NCBI RefSeq assembly: GCF_905475395.1
Contig: NC_058339.1
Coordinates: 78,396,520 to 78,460,519 of the forward strand
Reading direction: 5' to 3'
Length of the DNA: 64,000 nt
DNA from: Chrysoperla carnea
Taxonomy: Eukaryota > Arthropoda > Insecta > Neuroptera > Chrysopidae
Part shown: piece by piece, positions 38,791 to 52,100 of the stretch
How the letters are laid out: every line of letters begins with the position of its first letter
Numbering within the stretch: position 1 is the first letter of the stretch
Made by a program: the position numbers and the translations under genes
The notes under the pieces: model-generated
Database searches by the model: none
What the model was told of the DNA's origin: nothing
What the model saw: only the letters and a program-made list of their open reading frames with translations

Positions 38791-40399
38791 TGTTAGTCGT
38801 TAAAGCCGATATTTCTACTTGTAATTCTAATGAATAATGGTAGCTAAAGCTTTTAAGTCGTTATACCCCAAAACATTCATTTATTTATTTATATAAGAAT
38901 TCGGTCAAAATAGTCATTATAATCATTTTTAACCGTCATATTGTAAGAAAAGAGTCCAGGTTTACAGAACTATTTCTCCAAGCTTATTAAGCCTCCTGAG
39001 TTGGTAGTTAAAAAAAGCTTAATGAAATATGAACCGAATTATGCCCAAACAAATACCTGTCATGCAATACAATTAGCGAAAGAGATACAGAAAGTAATAT
39101 ATTCTTTTCCTGTAACTTTTCTTCTAGTCTACAAAAGAAAATTTATCTTTAATTTTGAAACTGGCGTTTGAAGAAATGTGGAAACTTTAAAGCTAAAAAT
39201 TTTAAAGGAAACAGTTCGCCCCCTACATACACAAAATAGATTTATAGTGTAAATTCAAAAAATCACAGCTCATTATGGTACTCAAATAATTTCAGGCTGG
39301 CTCGCTTGGATTCTCTGTTTACCTCGACTCTCTCTCTCTCAAAAGATTTTAGGTACGCCACTGATATTAGGAAGTATAAAATTAATATTTTAAACATTTA
39401 GATTTGATCTATGAAGTTTTTATTTCTTATATTTGATATTTTAAATTGTTTACACGCTTTTTGAAAGGTTAATCTGTTTATAAAATTTATACCGATTTTT
39501 ACATAATACCTCCTTAGCACACGGAGAAAAATTCAAGAGACTTCAGATCACTTACTTTCCAAAATAAGTTTTTGTTCAATAATAATATATGAGAAAACCG
39601 ATTTTGGTATAATATTGCTACAATCTGTTAACCAATCGAAATTAGTATCAGAAGAAAATTTAATTACGGAAATAATGGTAAAGATTTTCTTGAAAAAAAA
39701 TTCGCCCATAGAAAAAATTGACCAAAATAAATAGAAATAGCCATGAAATCTTTTCGATAGAAAAACTATGATTACATGTTTAGAAATCAAGAAAATTTCA
39801 TAAAAAATCAGGTTATCAGATGGATGAAGATCGACCTTATACCGTCTCTTGTAATAAGCAGTTTGATTTGAGAAATACAAAAACTTACTAACAAAATTCA
39901 CCTAAAACTAATAATATCATTATTCTAACCCTAAAGGTGCCTAAACTATAAATCTACACATTTCTCAACACTTTTTAGCATAAAATCAAAATTTGCATGT
40001 TATTTGACAATAAAATAAATTAATTTAAAAACTATTTGTTAGAAACAATAAATAATTCTACTGCATCATTTCATTTCCACATTAAACAATGATATAAATT
40101 TTATATGATTTATTGTCTGTTATCATTGTTAAAACATCAAAATTACCCATCATCATATTGTTTAGCATGAGTGTTAACAATACTCTGCATTGTATAATAC
40201 AAATGTACTGACACTGTAAGGTAAAGTGTTGTACCTTGAACCCCATAAGACAGCACACTATGAAGACAAAGTTTACTAGCCCGGTGATAGGCAACTGAAA
40301 GAATAGTGTGTTTCTGTATATTAGCGAATTGCTGAAGGAATGGCCATCGTTAAAATACATGTGTCTATACATTTATGTGTCTGTAAACTCTCTAGCGGT

Positions 40400-40650
40400 C
40401 CCAATTCAAGTCCGATTTGAATAAAATTTGGTATATAGAAAGGTTTTGGTATTTGAAAGGTCAAAGTTATTGAGAAAAATTTGATCAGTTTTAAGCAAAA
40501 AAGTAATTTTGTGATTTTTTTATCTTGATTCTTAGTTTTCGAAATAAAAATTCTTGGAAAATTAATTAAAATGCAATTTAAATTTGGATTTTAAGAAAAA
40601 TGTGTTATTTTCAATCTCTGAGGGAATTTGCTTAGCTAACACAACTCTGT
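40400..40650 (+). repeat. Dispersed repeat family B, copy 2
   Basis: The copy aligns with 10230-10540 through GAATAAAATTTGGTATA, GGTATTTGAAAGGTCAA, GATCAGTTTTAAGCAAAA, GGATTTTAAGAAAAATGTG, TTTTCAATCTCTGAG and TTTGCTTAGCTAACACAAC. Orientation is the same. Confidence 0.55.
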
Positions 40651-43580
40651 TCAAGAAAAGAAGAAATAAAAACTTTATAAATAAAAATTTTATTAAATAT
40701 ATTACGTTGAATATTGAAGGGGTAATGATGGTCGGGGCACAAACTCATACACCTTGGATCAATAAAACGTCCTGTATCAATGATCAAAAATTTATTGGTA
40801 CTGATTGTGAGAATTATTTAGCCTTTTGTGATAGGTAAGCATGCTTTGTAGTCAATAATTTTTTTGAAACTATTTTCGAACGCTCAAATCAAAGGATACC
40901 TATGAGAGAAACCTGCAAGGCTTTCAATGTTTCAATCATATAACTCTTACATAACTGTTAGAGGAGAGCTCACAAGTACAGTCGATAGGGGTCATCAAAA
41001 GTACGGTTGGATTTGACCATGGTCTTACACCATGAATCACATATTAAAAAAATGTATAACTTTTATCGACAGCTGAAAATAAACACATAGTGTGTAAGAA
41101 TAATGACGCCATAAGATATAATTTCATTTATTATATTTAAAAAATTGGCTTTAAAAAACATAAAAATGTGAAATTGACCCAAGGCACAACAGTCTACATA
41201 TACTACAATAATTTTTTAATTAAAATCATTTATTTATTTATCAGATCATTAATTATTTTTTTATTAAAAAGCCTTGAAACATTCTAACATAGTGTTGGTT
41301 GTTCGGATACTCCTCCTATGTTAAGGATGATCTACAGAAGCTCAACTAAAAAAAAACTGGCCCGAAAAGCAAGTCCTTTTTTCGAAATTTATACGAAAAA
41401 CGGTTAAATATATACATGTTTATATATAAAATATATAAACTTCCAGTGCGATGATTATTTCAAAAGATACAGGATTTTAAATCCAGAAGTTTCAATTTTG
41501 CTTGGAAAGCGCCAAGCATATCTTAACCCAAAAGGCTCGTACTTTTATTGCTTATTTTCAAAAAAAATAAAAATAAACAAGCTTTCGAGTGGTTCTAACA
41601 AATTTTTTGTAAAATAATTTTTAAAATTGTATTACGATTCGAAACTTTATATAAAATTTAGATATAAAATTTTTATCGGCATTTCAATCATCCGTGTAAA
41701 GCGGCAAAGTATGGTTAAAATTCTTGAGCGACAATCAGCTGTTTGAAATTGAAGTAAAAATTTTGTTCCTTTCATATTTTGGTTGTGTGTATTATTGTGT
41801 ATTGAACTACTTTTTTATATGAATTTTCATTGAGTTCCTCCTTAAAAGAAAACCATTTATAACGATTTCAGTAAAGTGATGACAAAATAAATAATAATAA
41901 TCATGATCCAAAATTTTTTGCAAAATCGATTCCAGAACCGGATATTTAAATAATATGTAAAATAGACAAAATCATCTTCAAAACGCAATTAAATAAAAAT
42001 AACAAACATGTAATTACATCATACACCTGTTTCTAATTCAAAATACCAAAAACGAATGTTGTATGAACATAAACGGAAACTTGGTCCTCCCTACTCAAAA
42101 TAATTATCGATTTTTTCTTTCAAATCCACGTGGTTTTACATGCATACATAAACAAATATAACTGATTATGTCATTCATACATCATTCCGCCAAAAAATTA
42201 ACCCAAAAATTGTAACCTTATTTTTTTAAATCTACACAACAAACTCTGTTTTTCTTCATTTATTTTTTGTTATAATTAATTCCCGTTATGTATCGTACTA
42301 ATTACCTTTTACCAAAACAGATAAATTCAAACGGTAAATTTGTAATACCTTCCAAAAACAGTGTGTAATGTTTTTGACATTAAAAACAGAGATCATATGA
42401 CGTGACAATATTATTATGTGATGAATTATAATTAGACGTACTTACCCTTAAAATTGGTAGTTTTTTTATTGATTTAGAATAAATTAATTAAGGAATAAAC
42501 ACAGAAAATAATATAAAATTGATGAAATTGAATATCACTTAACGTCACAATTTTTATTATTATTTGTAAAGTCGAAATATTCTTACTTATTCTTACAATA
42601 TAATTATTTTGTTCAATTTAGTCTAACTATAGACATCTATGAATTGATATAAAGAACTAATATTGTAGACTCTTTTTATTTTATTGTATTTTGTATAAGT
42701 GTATCTTTTTCTGACTGTATTTTTTTTAGATAGGTAAAGAAAGTAAGGTAGCTACGTGTACACTACAAAATAAAAGTTTATTGTTTAGCTCATAATATTT
42801 AATAGTTAAGATACCTATTCGCACATGTAATTTTTAAAAAAATTTTTCTTTTGTTCTTTGGAATCCTCACGTATTGGTTTGATATGGAATTAGAACACTC
42901 ACTATCCGAAGCTACTTACAAATTTGTATCTTTTATAGTTTTGGAAAAAAGGAAAGTAAATTTTTGCCCAAAATTCTCTCTCTTATACTGGAAAACAGGA
43001 AAATGTTGCAAGTTGTTAATTAACATTTTTTGCATTTAAACCTTTTTTCTTTCCTCAGAGGAGATCAAAGGAAAAGTTTCTTTATCTTATAGTTTTGTAC
43101 ATTTGATTACTATTTTTGAACAAAATTGAAATTACGCAGAGAAGTGAGCGTGTAATGGCTAGTATAAATTTAGTAAATATTTTTCCAATGAAATCAATAT
43201 CGCAAATTTTTTCGCAATACCATCTAATCATAAAATTGACTTTTCTCTGCGACTGTACTTTCACATTAGAAAGAGAAATAATATGAATTCGGATCATATT
43301 CGGATGCTGCACATAGGTCCATATGGATATGATTCATATCAAAATAGGTACATTTAATATACACTTGATAATATCATCATATCTTTGTTTATCTACCACA
43401 ATTCAATAAAGATAGAATGATAACAACTTACAAAACATTCAAAACGTCATTCGCATGAAAGTTTAAACAGGTTGTCTCTTTACAAAAATGTTCTCGAAAT
43501 GCCAGAGTTGCAAGTTACAAAATTTATCAATATTTTTCTATATTAGTATTCAAATGACTCAGTTTTAGCAAGAATTACAA
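40651..43580. other. Gene-free tract before pelota
   Basis: Nothing firmly supported. The frame at 40584-40838 ends in a donor-like GATAG|GTAAGC but half of it lies in repeat family B, and I found no partner exon. Frames at 42851 and 43082 look like chance. Confidence 0.4.
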
Positions 43581-46500
43581 TGAAATTAGTTTATAAAAAT
43601 GTTGATAAAGAAGGAGAGGGGTAATTATTTTATTAATTATATAAAATATGTATTTTAATTGTAAGTGAGGTTAGATAACGCATGGTGTAGATGTCTTAAA
43701 AATAATATTCTTAGCATGATAACAATATGTTGAGCCTTTATAATATCCCTTTTATGCCATAACAGAAATGATTTTATTTCTCATGAAAATATAAGCTCAG
43801 TTTTTATCCAAATCAGTTTTCCCAAATTGAAATTCAATAATTGTTTGCATTTAAGTAAAATTGTTGGAATTTCAGTCATTTTCTTGTACAATAAATGTTT
43901 CGTAAAACATTTAAAGTCTACGTTTTTGTGGCTTAGTAGATTTACGTCTAAAATCTGTCCCATTTATGTCAAGACTGCGTAGGATAATGACTCTTCGTAT
44001 ACAAAAAATCAATACCTATCCTGGAAATTCCAAGAATATTATAATTAGGTACTAAGGAAGCCACGAAAATTGAGCCGTATTGATTTGTTCTTTGAATTTT
44101 TTCCGTATTGAAATAAACAAATATTTTTTTAGTCTTTGAAAACTACAACTCACCCATTTTGGAAACCAGGAAAATGGGGGAGCCGGAAAACGAGATTAAA
44201 ATCCAAATTAATAACAGATTTGTAGTTTTTTTTAAATCCTATAAACCCAGATCCATTCTGAACACAAAAATTTATTTACAATGTTTTAAGGCGTATCACT
44301 TTGAATAGTTTTTAAATTTCTGGTATATAATTTGAACCTAGAAAAACAAAAATCACGTCCAAATTAATGCCAGACCTATTGTAGAGTTTTAGATATGACA
44401 TGTAAGCCTTTTTGATTCCATAATTTTCGATTCAAGACTAAATACTTTCATGTTAGAAAAAAAATGTCTAGAATTAAGCAACAATTATAAATTAAAAAAA
44501 TTAAATTTCATAAAGGACTGTGGCCCTTATCCCAGAGGAACCAGAAGATATGTGGCACGCATACAATCTTATATCTGAGGGAGATTGTGTTCGAGGATCG
44601 ACAATACGTAAAGTACAATCTGAATCAGCTACAGGATCATCAACATCAAGTCGTGTTCGTACCGTATTAACGATTCGCGTCGAATCAATTGATTTCGATA
44701 CACAAGCATGTGTTTTACGATTAAAAGGGCGAAACATCGAGGAAAATCAATATGTCAAGGTAAATACGCACCGCCGGAGTATTTTTGTAAAGCTCTAAAA
44801 AATACATACTTTTTTGTAGATGGGTGCATATCATACATTAGATCTAGAACTAAATCGTAAATTCTCCCTACAAAAACCAGAATGGGATTCGATATCGTTA
44901 GAACGTGTAGATATGGCTTGCGATCCAATGCAAAGTGCAGATGTGGCAGCTGTCGTAATGCAAGAAGGTCTAGCACACATTTGCTTAATTACAGCCAGCA
45001 TGACTATTGTGCGAGCCAAAATTGATGTAACAATTCCACGTAAACGAAAAGGAAATGTTCAACAGCACGAAAAGGTTTTATATTTGATTGCAATACAGAA
45101 AATTTATATTTAAAAAATGTTTTGTATTTATTGTTTCAGGGTTTGGCTAAATTTTATGAGAGTGTAATGCAAGGAATATTAAGGCATGTAAATTTTGATG
45201 TGGCAAAATGTGTTTTAATTGCTTCGCCTGGATTTGTTAAGGATCAATTTTTTGATTATATGATGCAAACGGCCGTTAAATCAGACAATAAAATATTGCT
45301 TGAAAATAAGAGTAAATTTTTACTTGTTCATTCGTCTTCGGGATTTAAGCATTCACTTAAAGGTAAGTGTAAATTAAAAAATCGAAAACTCGACTACATA
45401 AATTTGAACTCCTCGCTTCGGTCGAAACCACAACGAAGTCGATTTTTTTTGTTTGTTCGAGAGATATCGATCAGGAAAGACCACACTCGTGCGTACCTAC
45501 ACACACAATCACGACACATACACACACATACTTCTTCTTGGAATTGGTGTCAATGCCTTATCCTGACCATAAAACGTAAAGATACGAATAAGAATATCAT
45601 GTTATTTATTATAAATTTCGATTTCGAAAATCGGGCCTAACATCCATAATGGTTTTCTTCTCCTAAATATTATCCTAATTTATTTACCTTTTTCTTTTGT
45701 TATTATAGAAGTTTTACAAGATCCAGCTGTTCTTGCCCGTATATCCGATACAAAAGCATCAAGTGAGGTGCGAGCTTTAGAGACATTTTACACCATGTTA
45801 CAAACCGATCCAGCAAAAGCATTTTATGGAAAAAAACATGTGGAGAAGGCAAATGAATCACAAGCAATCGAAACATTACTTATTTCGGATAATTTATTTA
45901 GGAATCAAGATGTTCAAACACGTAAACAGTATGTGCAATTAGTTGATTCAGTTCGAGAATCTGGTGGGGAAGTTAAGATCTTTTCGAGTATGCACGTGTC
46001 TGGCGAACGTAAGTATTTGCATGTTGTTATTTGCAATATTTTTATTTTATATTTCTTCGAAATATTTCCTGATCTTAACTGTTCACAAAAAAGGGTCGTG
46101 CCTATATTAGTTACCGGAGTGCGAATTAAATCAGACGGCGTCCCCAACAAAAAAAATTAAACGTCATTATACCATTTATATATGAAATATACATTGTATA
46201 TTAAGTTTAGTCCCAAGTTTTTAACGCTTAAAAATATTGATGCTACGAAAAAAATGTTGGTATAGTTCATAGAATCATCTAATTAGTCCATTTTCGGTTG
46301 TATGTCCATCCGTCTGTGAACACGAAAAAAAACAAAAAAAGATATCAAGTTGAAATTTTTACAGTGCACTCAGTACGTAAAATGTGAGGTCAAGTTCGTA
46401 AATGAGCAACATAGGTCAATTGGGTCTTGGGCCCGTTAGAGATAGAACAAAAGTCCAAATGTAAAAAATGGTCTTTATCAAAAAATAAACAACTTGAGAG

Positions 46501-47167
46501 ACAATTGGGCCTCTACAACGGTAGAGGCCCAATTGTTATTTTTGTTTGTATCATTTTATTTAAAATTTCCTTGGTGCTAATTAAATACTAATTACTAAAT
46601 AACGTTTAGGTATCCCAAACGTTATGCTTTTATTTGTGTTATTGTTTTTATAAGTAGATTAGACAGTAGTATGCACGCACTAACTTGCAGCTGCAAGCTC
46701 TCTTTGAATTTACCGCGTGTGAAAGTTGGCTTGTAAATCGCAAGTCGCAAGGCGATTGTATCGAGCTGCATGAGACGCATTTTGTAAACAATATTGTTGC
46801 CTATATTTATTTAGGTATAATAAATGTTTGTTAAGTACTTTTCGAAACTGATTGATTACGTATAATACGTGTAGGTATATATGTAGGTATAAGATGATCG
46901 GCTGGCGTCCCCCAAAACCCTGTGCCCAGATATTTCATACACCCCCGAGTAAAGACGGGCCTTAAAGGCAATTTAATCCTAAACTTAGAACGATTAATAG
47001 CCGTTAACATTATTAGCATCTTAATCAACTGTTTTGTCTCGGGTTTATTTTATTAATTTAATATTTTTATTTTTGTAGAATTGGAACAATTAACAGGTGT
47101 TGCAGCCATTTTGCGATTCCCAATGCCTGAAATTGAGGACGAAGATGATGATAGTGATGAAGATTAA
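43581..47167 (+). CDS. pelo: Pelota, mRNA surveillance and ribosome rescue factor (complete, six exons)
   Basis: Six exons join in phase to 383 codons: 43581-43621, 44516-44759, 44820-45074, 45140-45362, 45709-46008 and 47079-47167. All introns are GT-AG. The first exon has 41 nt and supplies [14 protein letters not shown], matching the conserved Pelota start. Later hallmarks are [83 protein letters not shown] and [20 protein letters not shown], with an acidic C-terminal tail. Length matches the usual ~385 residues. From family knowledge, Pelota (yeast Dom34) is an eRF1 relative without the GGQ loop. It works with Hbs1 and ABCE1 to split stalled ribosomes in no-go and non-stop decay. The 1070-bp fifth intron holds a repeat copy and a perfect hairpin. 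The gene converges with pescadillo. Confidence 0.97.
45590..45615. repeat. 26-bp segment in pelota intron 4, repeated exactly at 47976-48001
   Basis: The segment begins AAGAATATCATGTTATTT and is identical at both places, in the same orientation, about 2.4 kb apart. The flanks differ. The intron copy sits at the end of a CACACACATAC-containing stretch that may be an inserted element. Confidence 0.7.
46168..46494 (-). repeat. Dispersed repeat family A, partial copy inside pelota intron 5
   Basis: It begins TATACCATTTATATATGAA and continues with AAGTTTAGTCCCAAGTTT, the TTCGTAAATGAGCAACATAG block and TAGAACAAAAGTCCAAATG. It ends at AAACAACTT, so the ACAAGTGAAAAC end is missing. Orientation is opposite to pelota. 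Confidence 0.75.
46501..46536. repeat. Perfect 16-bp hairpin with a 4-nt loop in pelota intron 5
   Basis: ACAATTGGGCCTCTAC, then AACG, then its exact complement GTAGAGGCCCAATTGT. It begins just a few bases after the family A copy ends. Confidence 0.9.
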
Positions 47168-47414
47168 AATTGAAATTTTCTACATTTAAATCACCAAAAT
47201 TATATATCAAATGTGTTCCAAAAAAAAAAAAACCGTTCATATAATATAATATGTCCTAAAATACACTATTTACTCAATTGTACCACTTACACACGTTCAT
47301 AATTTTAGTTCCAAACTACCGTGAATTGATCTTTTTCGAAGTTCTTTTATTTACCATAAATTTATTTAACACAAATTTATTTTTTATTTATGTACATAAT
47401 CATGTGTAAATTAT

Positions 47415-47597
47415 ATGTTGGGAGGAGATCTGGAACGAAAAATTAATTTGATAGGGGTCTTAAGTCGATATGGGCTGTGTTCGTTTATTTGCTTAACTTT
47501 TGTTATTGGCTTACACATTGCGAAAAACAGTATTTTTTATCTTTATTTGATGTTAACCATTGCATTATGGTACTTATTTTTCGCAATTGTACGCTAA
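47415..47597 (+). other. Short open frame, possible two-segment membrane peptide (doubtful)
   Basis: Sixty codons from an ATG, with two hydrophobic stretches (around residues 21-35 and 41-58). It begins about 250 bp after the pelota stop and probably lies in the pelota 3' UTR. I do not recognise a family; AT-rich sequence readily gives such hydrophobic frames. Confidence 0.15.
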
Positions 47598-47769
47598 TCA
47601 CGAAAAAAAACCAAACAACAAACACGGCCATGTTGTTTAACATATTTAAATAAGACGTTAAACAAATATGGCGGCTTATATTTATTATTATAAATCGTTC
47701 GCGTCACATTTTCTAAAATATTTCCATTTACCGAATTTGTAAATTATATAGTTAAAAATTAATTCTTTT

Positions 47770-47950
47770 TAAATAAATTATGTTAAAGTACATTTTAAAA
47801 AAGTACTGTTGGTATATGTATTTTAACGTAAATGCAAATGGCGTCTATTGATAATATTTCGATATTTTCTGTTTGTTATTCAATTTGTTTTAAAAGTGAT
47901 ATTATTATCAGTTCATCAGTTTTAGATTTGATTTACAAAAAATGAAATAA
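47770..47950 (+). terminator. Candidate pelota polyadenylation signals
   Basis: AATAAA hexamers occur at about 47772 and again in the AAATAAATAAATATT stretch near 47945. Both are on the pelota strand after its stop. Which one is used cannot be told from sequence. Confidence 0.35.
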
Positions 47951-48009
47951 ATAAATATTTACTAAGTTATTGTACAAGAATATCATGTTATTTATTATAA
48001 AACTAATAA

Positions 48010-49080
48010 ACAAAAACGATGATGTCTTAAAATTTCTTGCTTTTTAGTAATTTATTCCCCAAACTTTAGTACATTAGGTACAATCGGATGAACTAGTTTC
48101 TAACGACCGTCTTCTCGGCAACTTTTAATACCTATCAGAAATCAGAAGCAGATTAGAAACAGATACAAAGAAAGTTACGGTTGTAGTTATCTCTACTATA
48201 GATAGCTCTACCTTAGATCAGAGGCTGCCTCTTTCTAAAGTTGGCACCACTTTTCGACACAGAAAGATATAAGTCGCGTAGTTCAATATTACTATGTCTA
48301 TGGTTGAAATTGATCAAATTTGAAGTTAAACTAGGGAATCCAAATAAGTGAATAGAACTAAAAAAACATGAAACGGCACAAACTCACCTTGAGGTGAAAC
48401 ATTATTGGATTTATTTTCATTGAGTTTTTTGAAGCCTGAGGTTTCTGATAAGTCTGCGATAGCTCAAGCCTTGAGGGAGAAAATTCAGATCTGTATGACC
48501 ACTATTCAGCTACATTTATACAAAATGGTGAAGGAAAGTATCGATAAAAACCCTTCTATGGGCGATAAGATCTTAGAATCATACCTGATATGGTATTTTG
48601 TGCATGTATTTTCTATCAAAATTAGTTCTTGCGTTAATTCTGGGTACTCTTTACTTAGGGTGAAACCGTGACAAATGTATACTTCGTACAGTTGGTTGGC
48701 AATGCTTTAAAATTAAACACTTTTTATTTTACGTCATATAGGTCCTCTATCCTGTTATATAGAGATCAATGATCATTTCATAATTGAAATCGAGAGCCCA
48801 CATGCTGACTGGACTTCAATAGACCTTTTCATTTCAATTCCGATTCATCATTGTTTCGGGCAGACAGTAATAAGTTGGACAAAGTTACCAGGCATTTTTT
48901 ATTCATTTCATCACATTAGTTTTTTTACAAACTGTCCGGTTATCACTTTTATAAATCAAAAGGTCTATTCGGCTTCTTTTCTCGAGACAAGCTGACAACA
49001 GACAATAGGTAAGTATAGTATAGACACTATTCCTCAAGTATGCTATATTGCTTTTCTAAACTTTGTACAAAATTGGGTAT
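48010..49080. other. Intergenic, convergent pelota/pes interval
   Basis: No gene is supported. A frame on the plus strand (48405-48671, opening on a TTG) reads like degraded coding sequence, with KSAIAQALREKIQ and ESIDKNPSMGDKILES. I cannot assign it, and an old mobile-element remnant is possible. Confidence 0.3.
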
Positions 49081-49129
49081 TATATAATTGGTCAAAAAAA
49101 TTAAAAAAATAAATAAATTAACATTTTAT

Positions 49130-52100
49130 TTATTCATTTTGAACAACTTTCTTTTGTTTCTTCTTAGATTTAGCTTCACTTTTTGCTTGTTCATCATGTA
49201 ATCGTCGTTTCTTTCGTAAAAGCCAAATTTCTTTAGCTCGTTCTTGCCGCCCTTCCATTATACCTTTATACAATTTCCTATGTTTTTTATTGATCATTTT
49301 CTCGCGTAATCTATATTCTTGTTTTTCTTGTCTATTCTGTTCCCATGGATTTTCTTTGAAAACTTCACCTGATTGAACTTTCATTTTCTTTATCTAAAAA
49401 ATATTAAAAAATGATGTCAGAGAAAATTCACATAACTTTGCCTAATGATATTGCCTTTCTAAGGTCATATTTGTTCCTTAAAAAAATGTTACTTAATATT
49501 AGATGCTTTTTATTGAAAAGCGATTTTTTTCTTTTCGTATATTGTCGCAGGATATAGTTAGAACAGCAGAAAAGGGGACTTAACTTTTTAACTCAATTCT
49601 ACAAAAGAATGACATTTAGCAAAAATAAAGGAGGTGCTCGTATATTTACATATGAAAAAGAAACTTCCTTGTTAGTAAATCAACTGACATACAAATTTTT
49701 AATCTACATAATAATTGAAATATATTTCAATTATTAAAATGCAATTCCATCAAGTAAAGCTCGACACAATCGATTTTAACCTTATAGTTTATTTTGGAGT
49801 AGCTGTGGAGATGCGTAAAGCCTTAAAAACTCACAAGGGGTATTATTTCAGGCATAAGTTAATACATTTGGGAAAAATAACTAAAAAAGATTGAATTCTG
49901 TACAGAAAGAAATCGGATAGAGCTTATTAAAAATACTTAAGTTTAGTTGAGAAATCTTACCATCTGTTTTCGTAATTTTTCTTTTTCATCAAGAACTTCT
50001 TCATCGTCTTCCTCATTATGTTCTGCTTTTTCCTCCGCTTCTGTGTTATTCAGTTCATTGTCTTCATCTTCGCTATCGTCTTCTTCGTCTTCATCATCTT
50101 CAATTCCACTTTCTTCTTCAGATTCTGCTTCAGATTCAGATTCATTTTCAGCTTCTTTATTAGTTTCAACCAAGGATGGATCTCTCAAAGCTTTTTCTTC
50201 AGGTGGTATATATTGTTCACGTGTTTCGTCAGTGAATGGTGATAAATGTGGGGGCAAAATAACTCCCAAGAAATATTTACTAACCGGAAGTAATTCCCGA
50301 GCGTTAACACAATCAAACACCCATTGTGGCTGAATATAATACCGCGAAATATATTGTTTATCTATTGAAGGTCGATCCACAATTTGATGTGTGATTGTTT
50401 CATCAGATTCCTCAAAAGTTGACCCTACGAATAACGTTTTATCCCAAGATACTTCTCCGCCAAAACAACGTATCAAAAATACCAACGGTTCTCTGGGTAC
50501 TTCTCGATTTAAAAAGAATTTCAATCCTTTGAATAAAGTTTTTAATTTTTTAACTTTTTCAGCTTCTTGTTTCGCTTGTTCAATTTTTTCAGGATCACCT
50601 TCAGTTGGGAATGAATCAATTTCTATATCTTCCCCAGAATTATCGTCAGTTACTGTTCGACATAGAGGGTAATTTAAAGCAGCTACACGTTCTGTGACTA
50701 AAGCCTTTTCGTCAACTAATTCTCGATCATTATCGTTAGTGATTCCTACAAATTTTGGTGGATAATACAAATTTAATTCGTGGTATAAACGGAAATTTAT
50801 GAACCCTAACATAACTGTGTAAAAATCGACGAAGGTTGACATAATTTTGAAATCAACTTCATCTTTAGTTTGAGGTTGAAATCCAAAATGATGCGGGGTG
50901 ATCCAATTTATTGTAATTCCCTTAAATTCTGCTTGGTAGTAATATCCTTTAATCGAAATAAATACTTTACGTAAAGCTTTCGCTTCGATAACAGCATGCA
51001 TAAATTCTACAGTCAAACGGCGACATAACGCGGACTGGTGTCGGGGTACATGTTTTATCGATGGGAATGTACTGAACAGGAAACATAGCGTTAAACAATC
51101 GTCCAAATCGCGTAAAGCATCTATGAATGTAGGATAACGCTCTCTCACAAGATGATCTAGCTTTAATGTGGGTACATTGTACATGAATCGTTTAGCTTTT
51201 TTGAAATCACGTACAGCTTTAGCTTTACCAATTTTTTTACTTAATACAGCATTGTCACGTAGCTTCCAAATTATTGGTTCGTGTAATAAAAATTGTATAT
51301 CTTTTTTGTGGTATAATGTTTTGATACCAGATTGTCCTTTTTGTGCACGTTTACGATTACGTGGTTCTCGTGGGTATATTCCTTTAAGGATGCATAATTT
51401 TCGAAAATCTTTCAATGATAATTGTAGTTTTTTTAAGGCTCCTCGGCGTGAGATGAACTGTGATGCTTCACCTGATCCATACTAGAAATATTTAAATATA
51501 AAATGTTAGAGTTCGAAAAGCATTCAAGTTTCAAGGAGTAAATAAATAATATAGTGTAATCGTAGAAAAAGTGAAGTATGTGTGCGTTAAATTGAATTCA
51601 AGCAAAATAAAACAAGGAAAGGAAAATTTTGGTCTAGAGGGAGGCAAATCCGAATTGATTTTGCCTAAAAATATCAGACAGCTAGCTAGGGTTGCTACAT
51701 CCAACTTCCAAGTCGGGAGAAATTCAAATTAATCTAATTATACCACCGAATCCTAATATAACTCGATATTTTTGATGTTTTATTTTTGTTTGACTCAGTT
51801 TTCCATAATTAAATATTTAAATAATTACGCTTCAAGTAATTTAAAATAAAAGCTGCTAAGAATTGTCGAAATTAACTGAATATAAAACAATAAAAAAATA
51901 TCTTTTTACTGAACTCTGGATAATTTATGTTGATATCGGGAGTCAGGAGTCAACTACACGATTTCGGGAATCTCCCTATCAAATCTGGAGAGGTGGAAAT
52001 TCATCAAACAGGATTTGGCATAAACACATATTTAGCCAACTAAATTGAAGAGGAGCAGCTGCACTGAGTTTTCTTCTCCCCAGTATGTCTGTGCGCTGGG

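Noticed and set aside
39340-39365. GTACGCCACTG, like one end of a hAT element
   Set aside because: No matching opposite end or target duplication was found nearby.
40584-40838. 84-codon frame ending at a donor-like GATAG|GTAAGC, with several cysteines
   Set aside because: Its first part lies in dispersed repeat family B and no acceptor-linked partner exon was found; the Cys spacing fits no domain I know.
44501-45019. Minus-strand frames over pelota
   Set aside because: They are antisense to well-supported pelota exons 2 and 3 and have no family likeness.
46831-47028. Minus-strand frame with [15 protein letters not shown] in a GC-richer patch of pelota intron 5
   Set aside because: It looks like the tail of a repeat but I could not match it to a known element or find a second copy here.
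50018-50333. Overlapping plus-strand Ser- and Phe-rich open frames
   Set aside because: They are antisense shadows of the acidic Glu/Asp-rich coding region of pescadillo.
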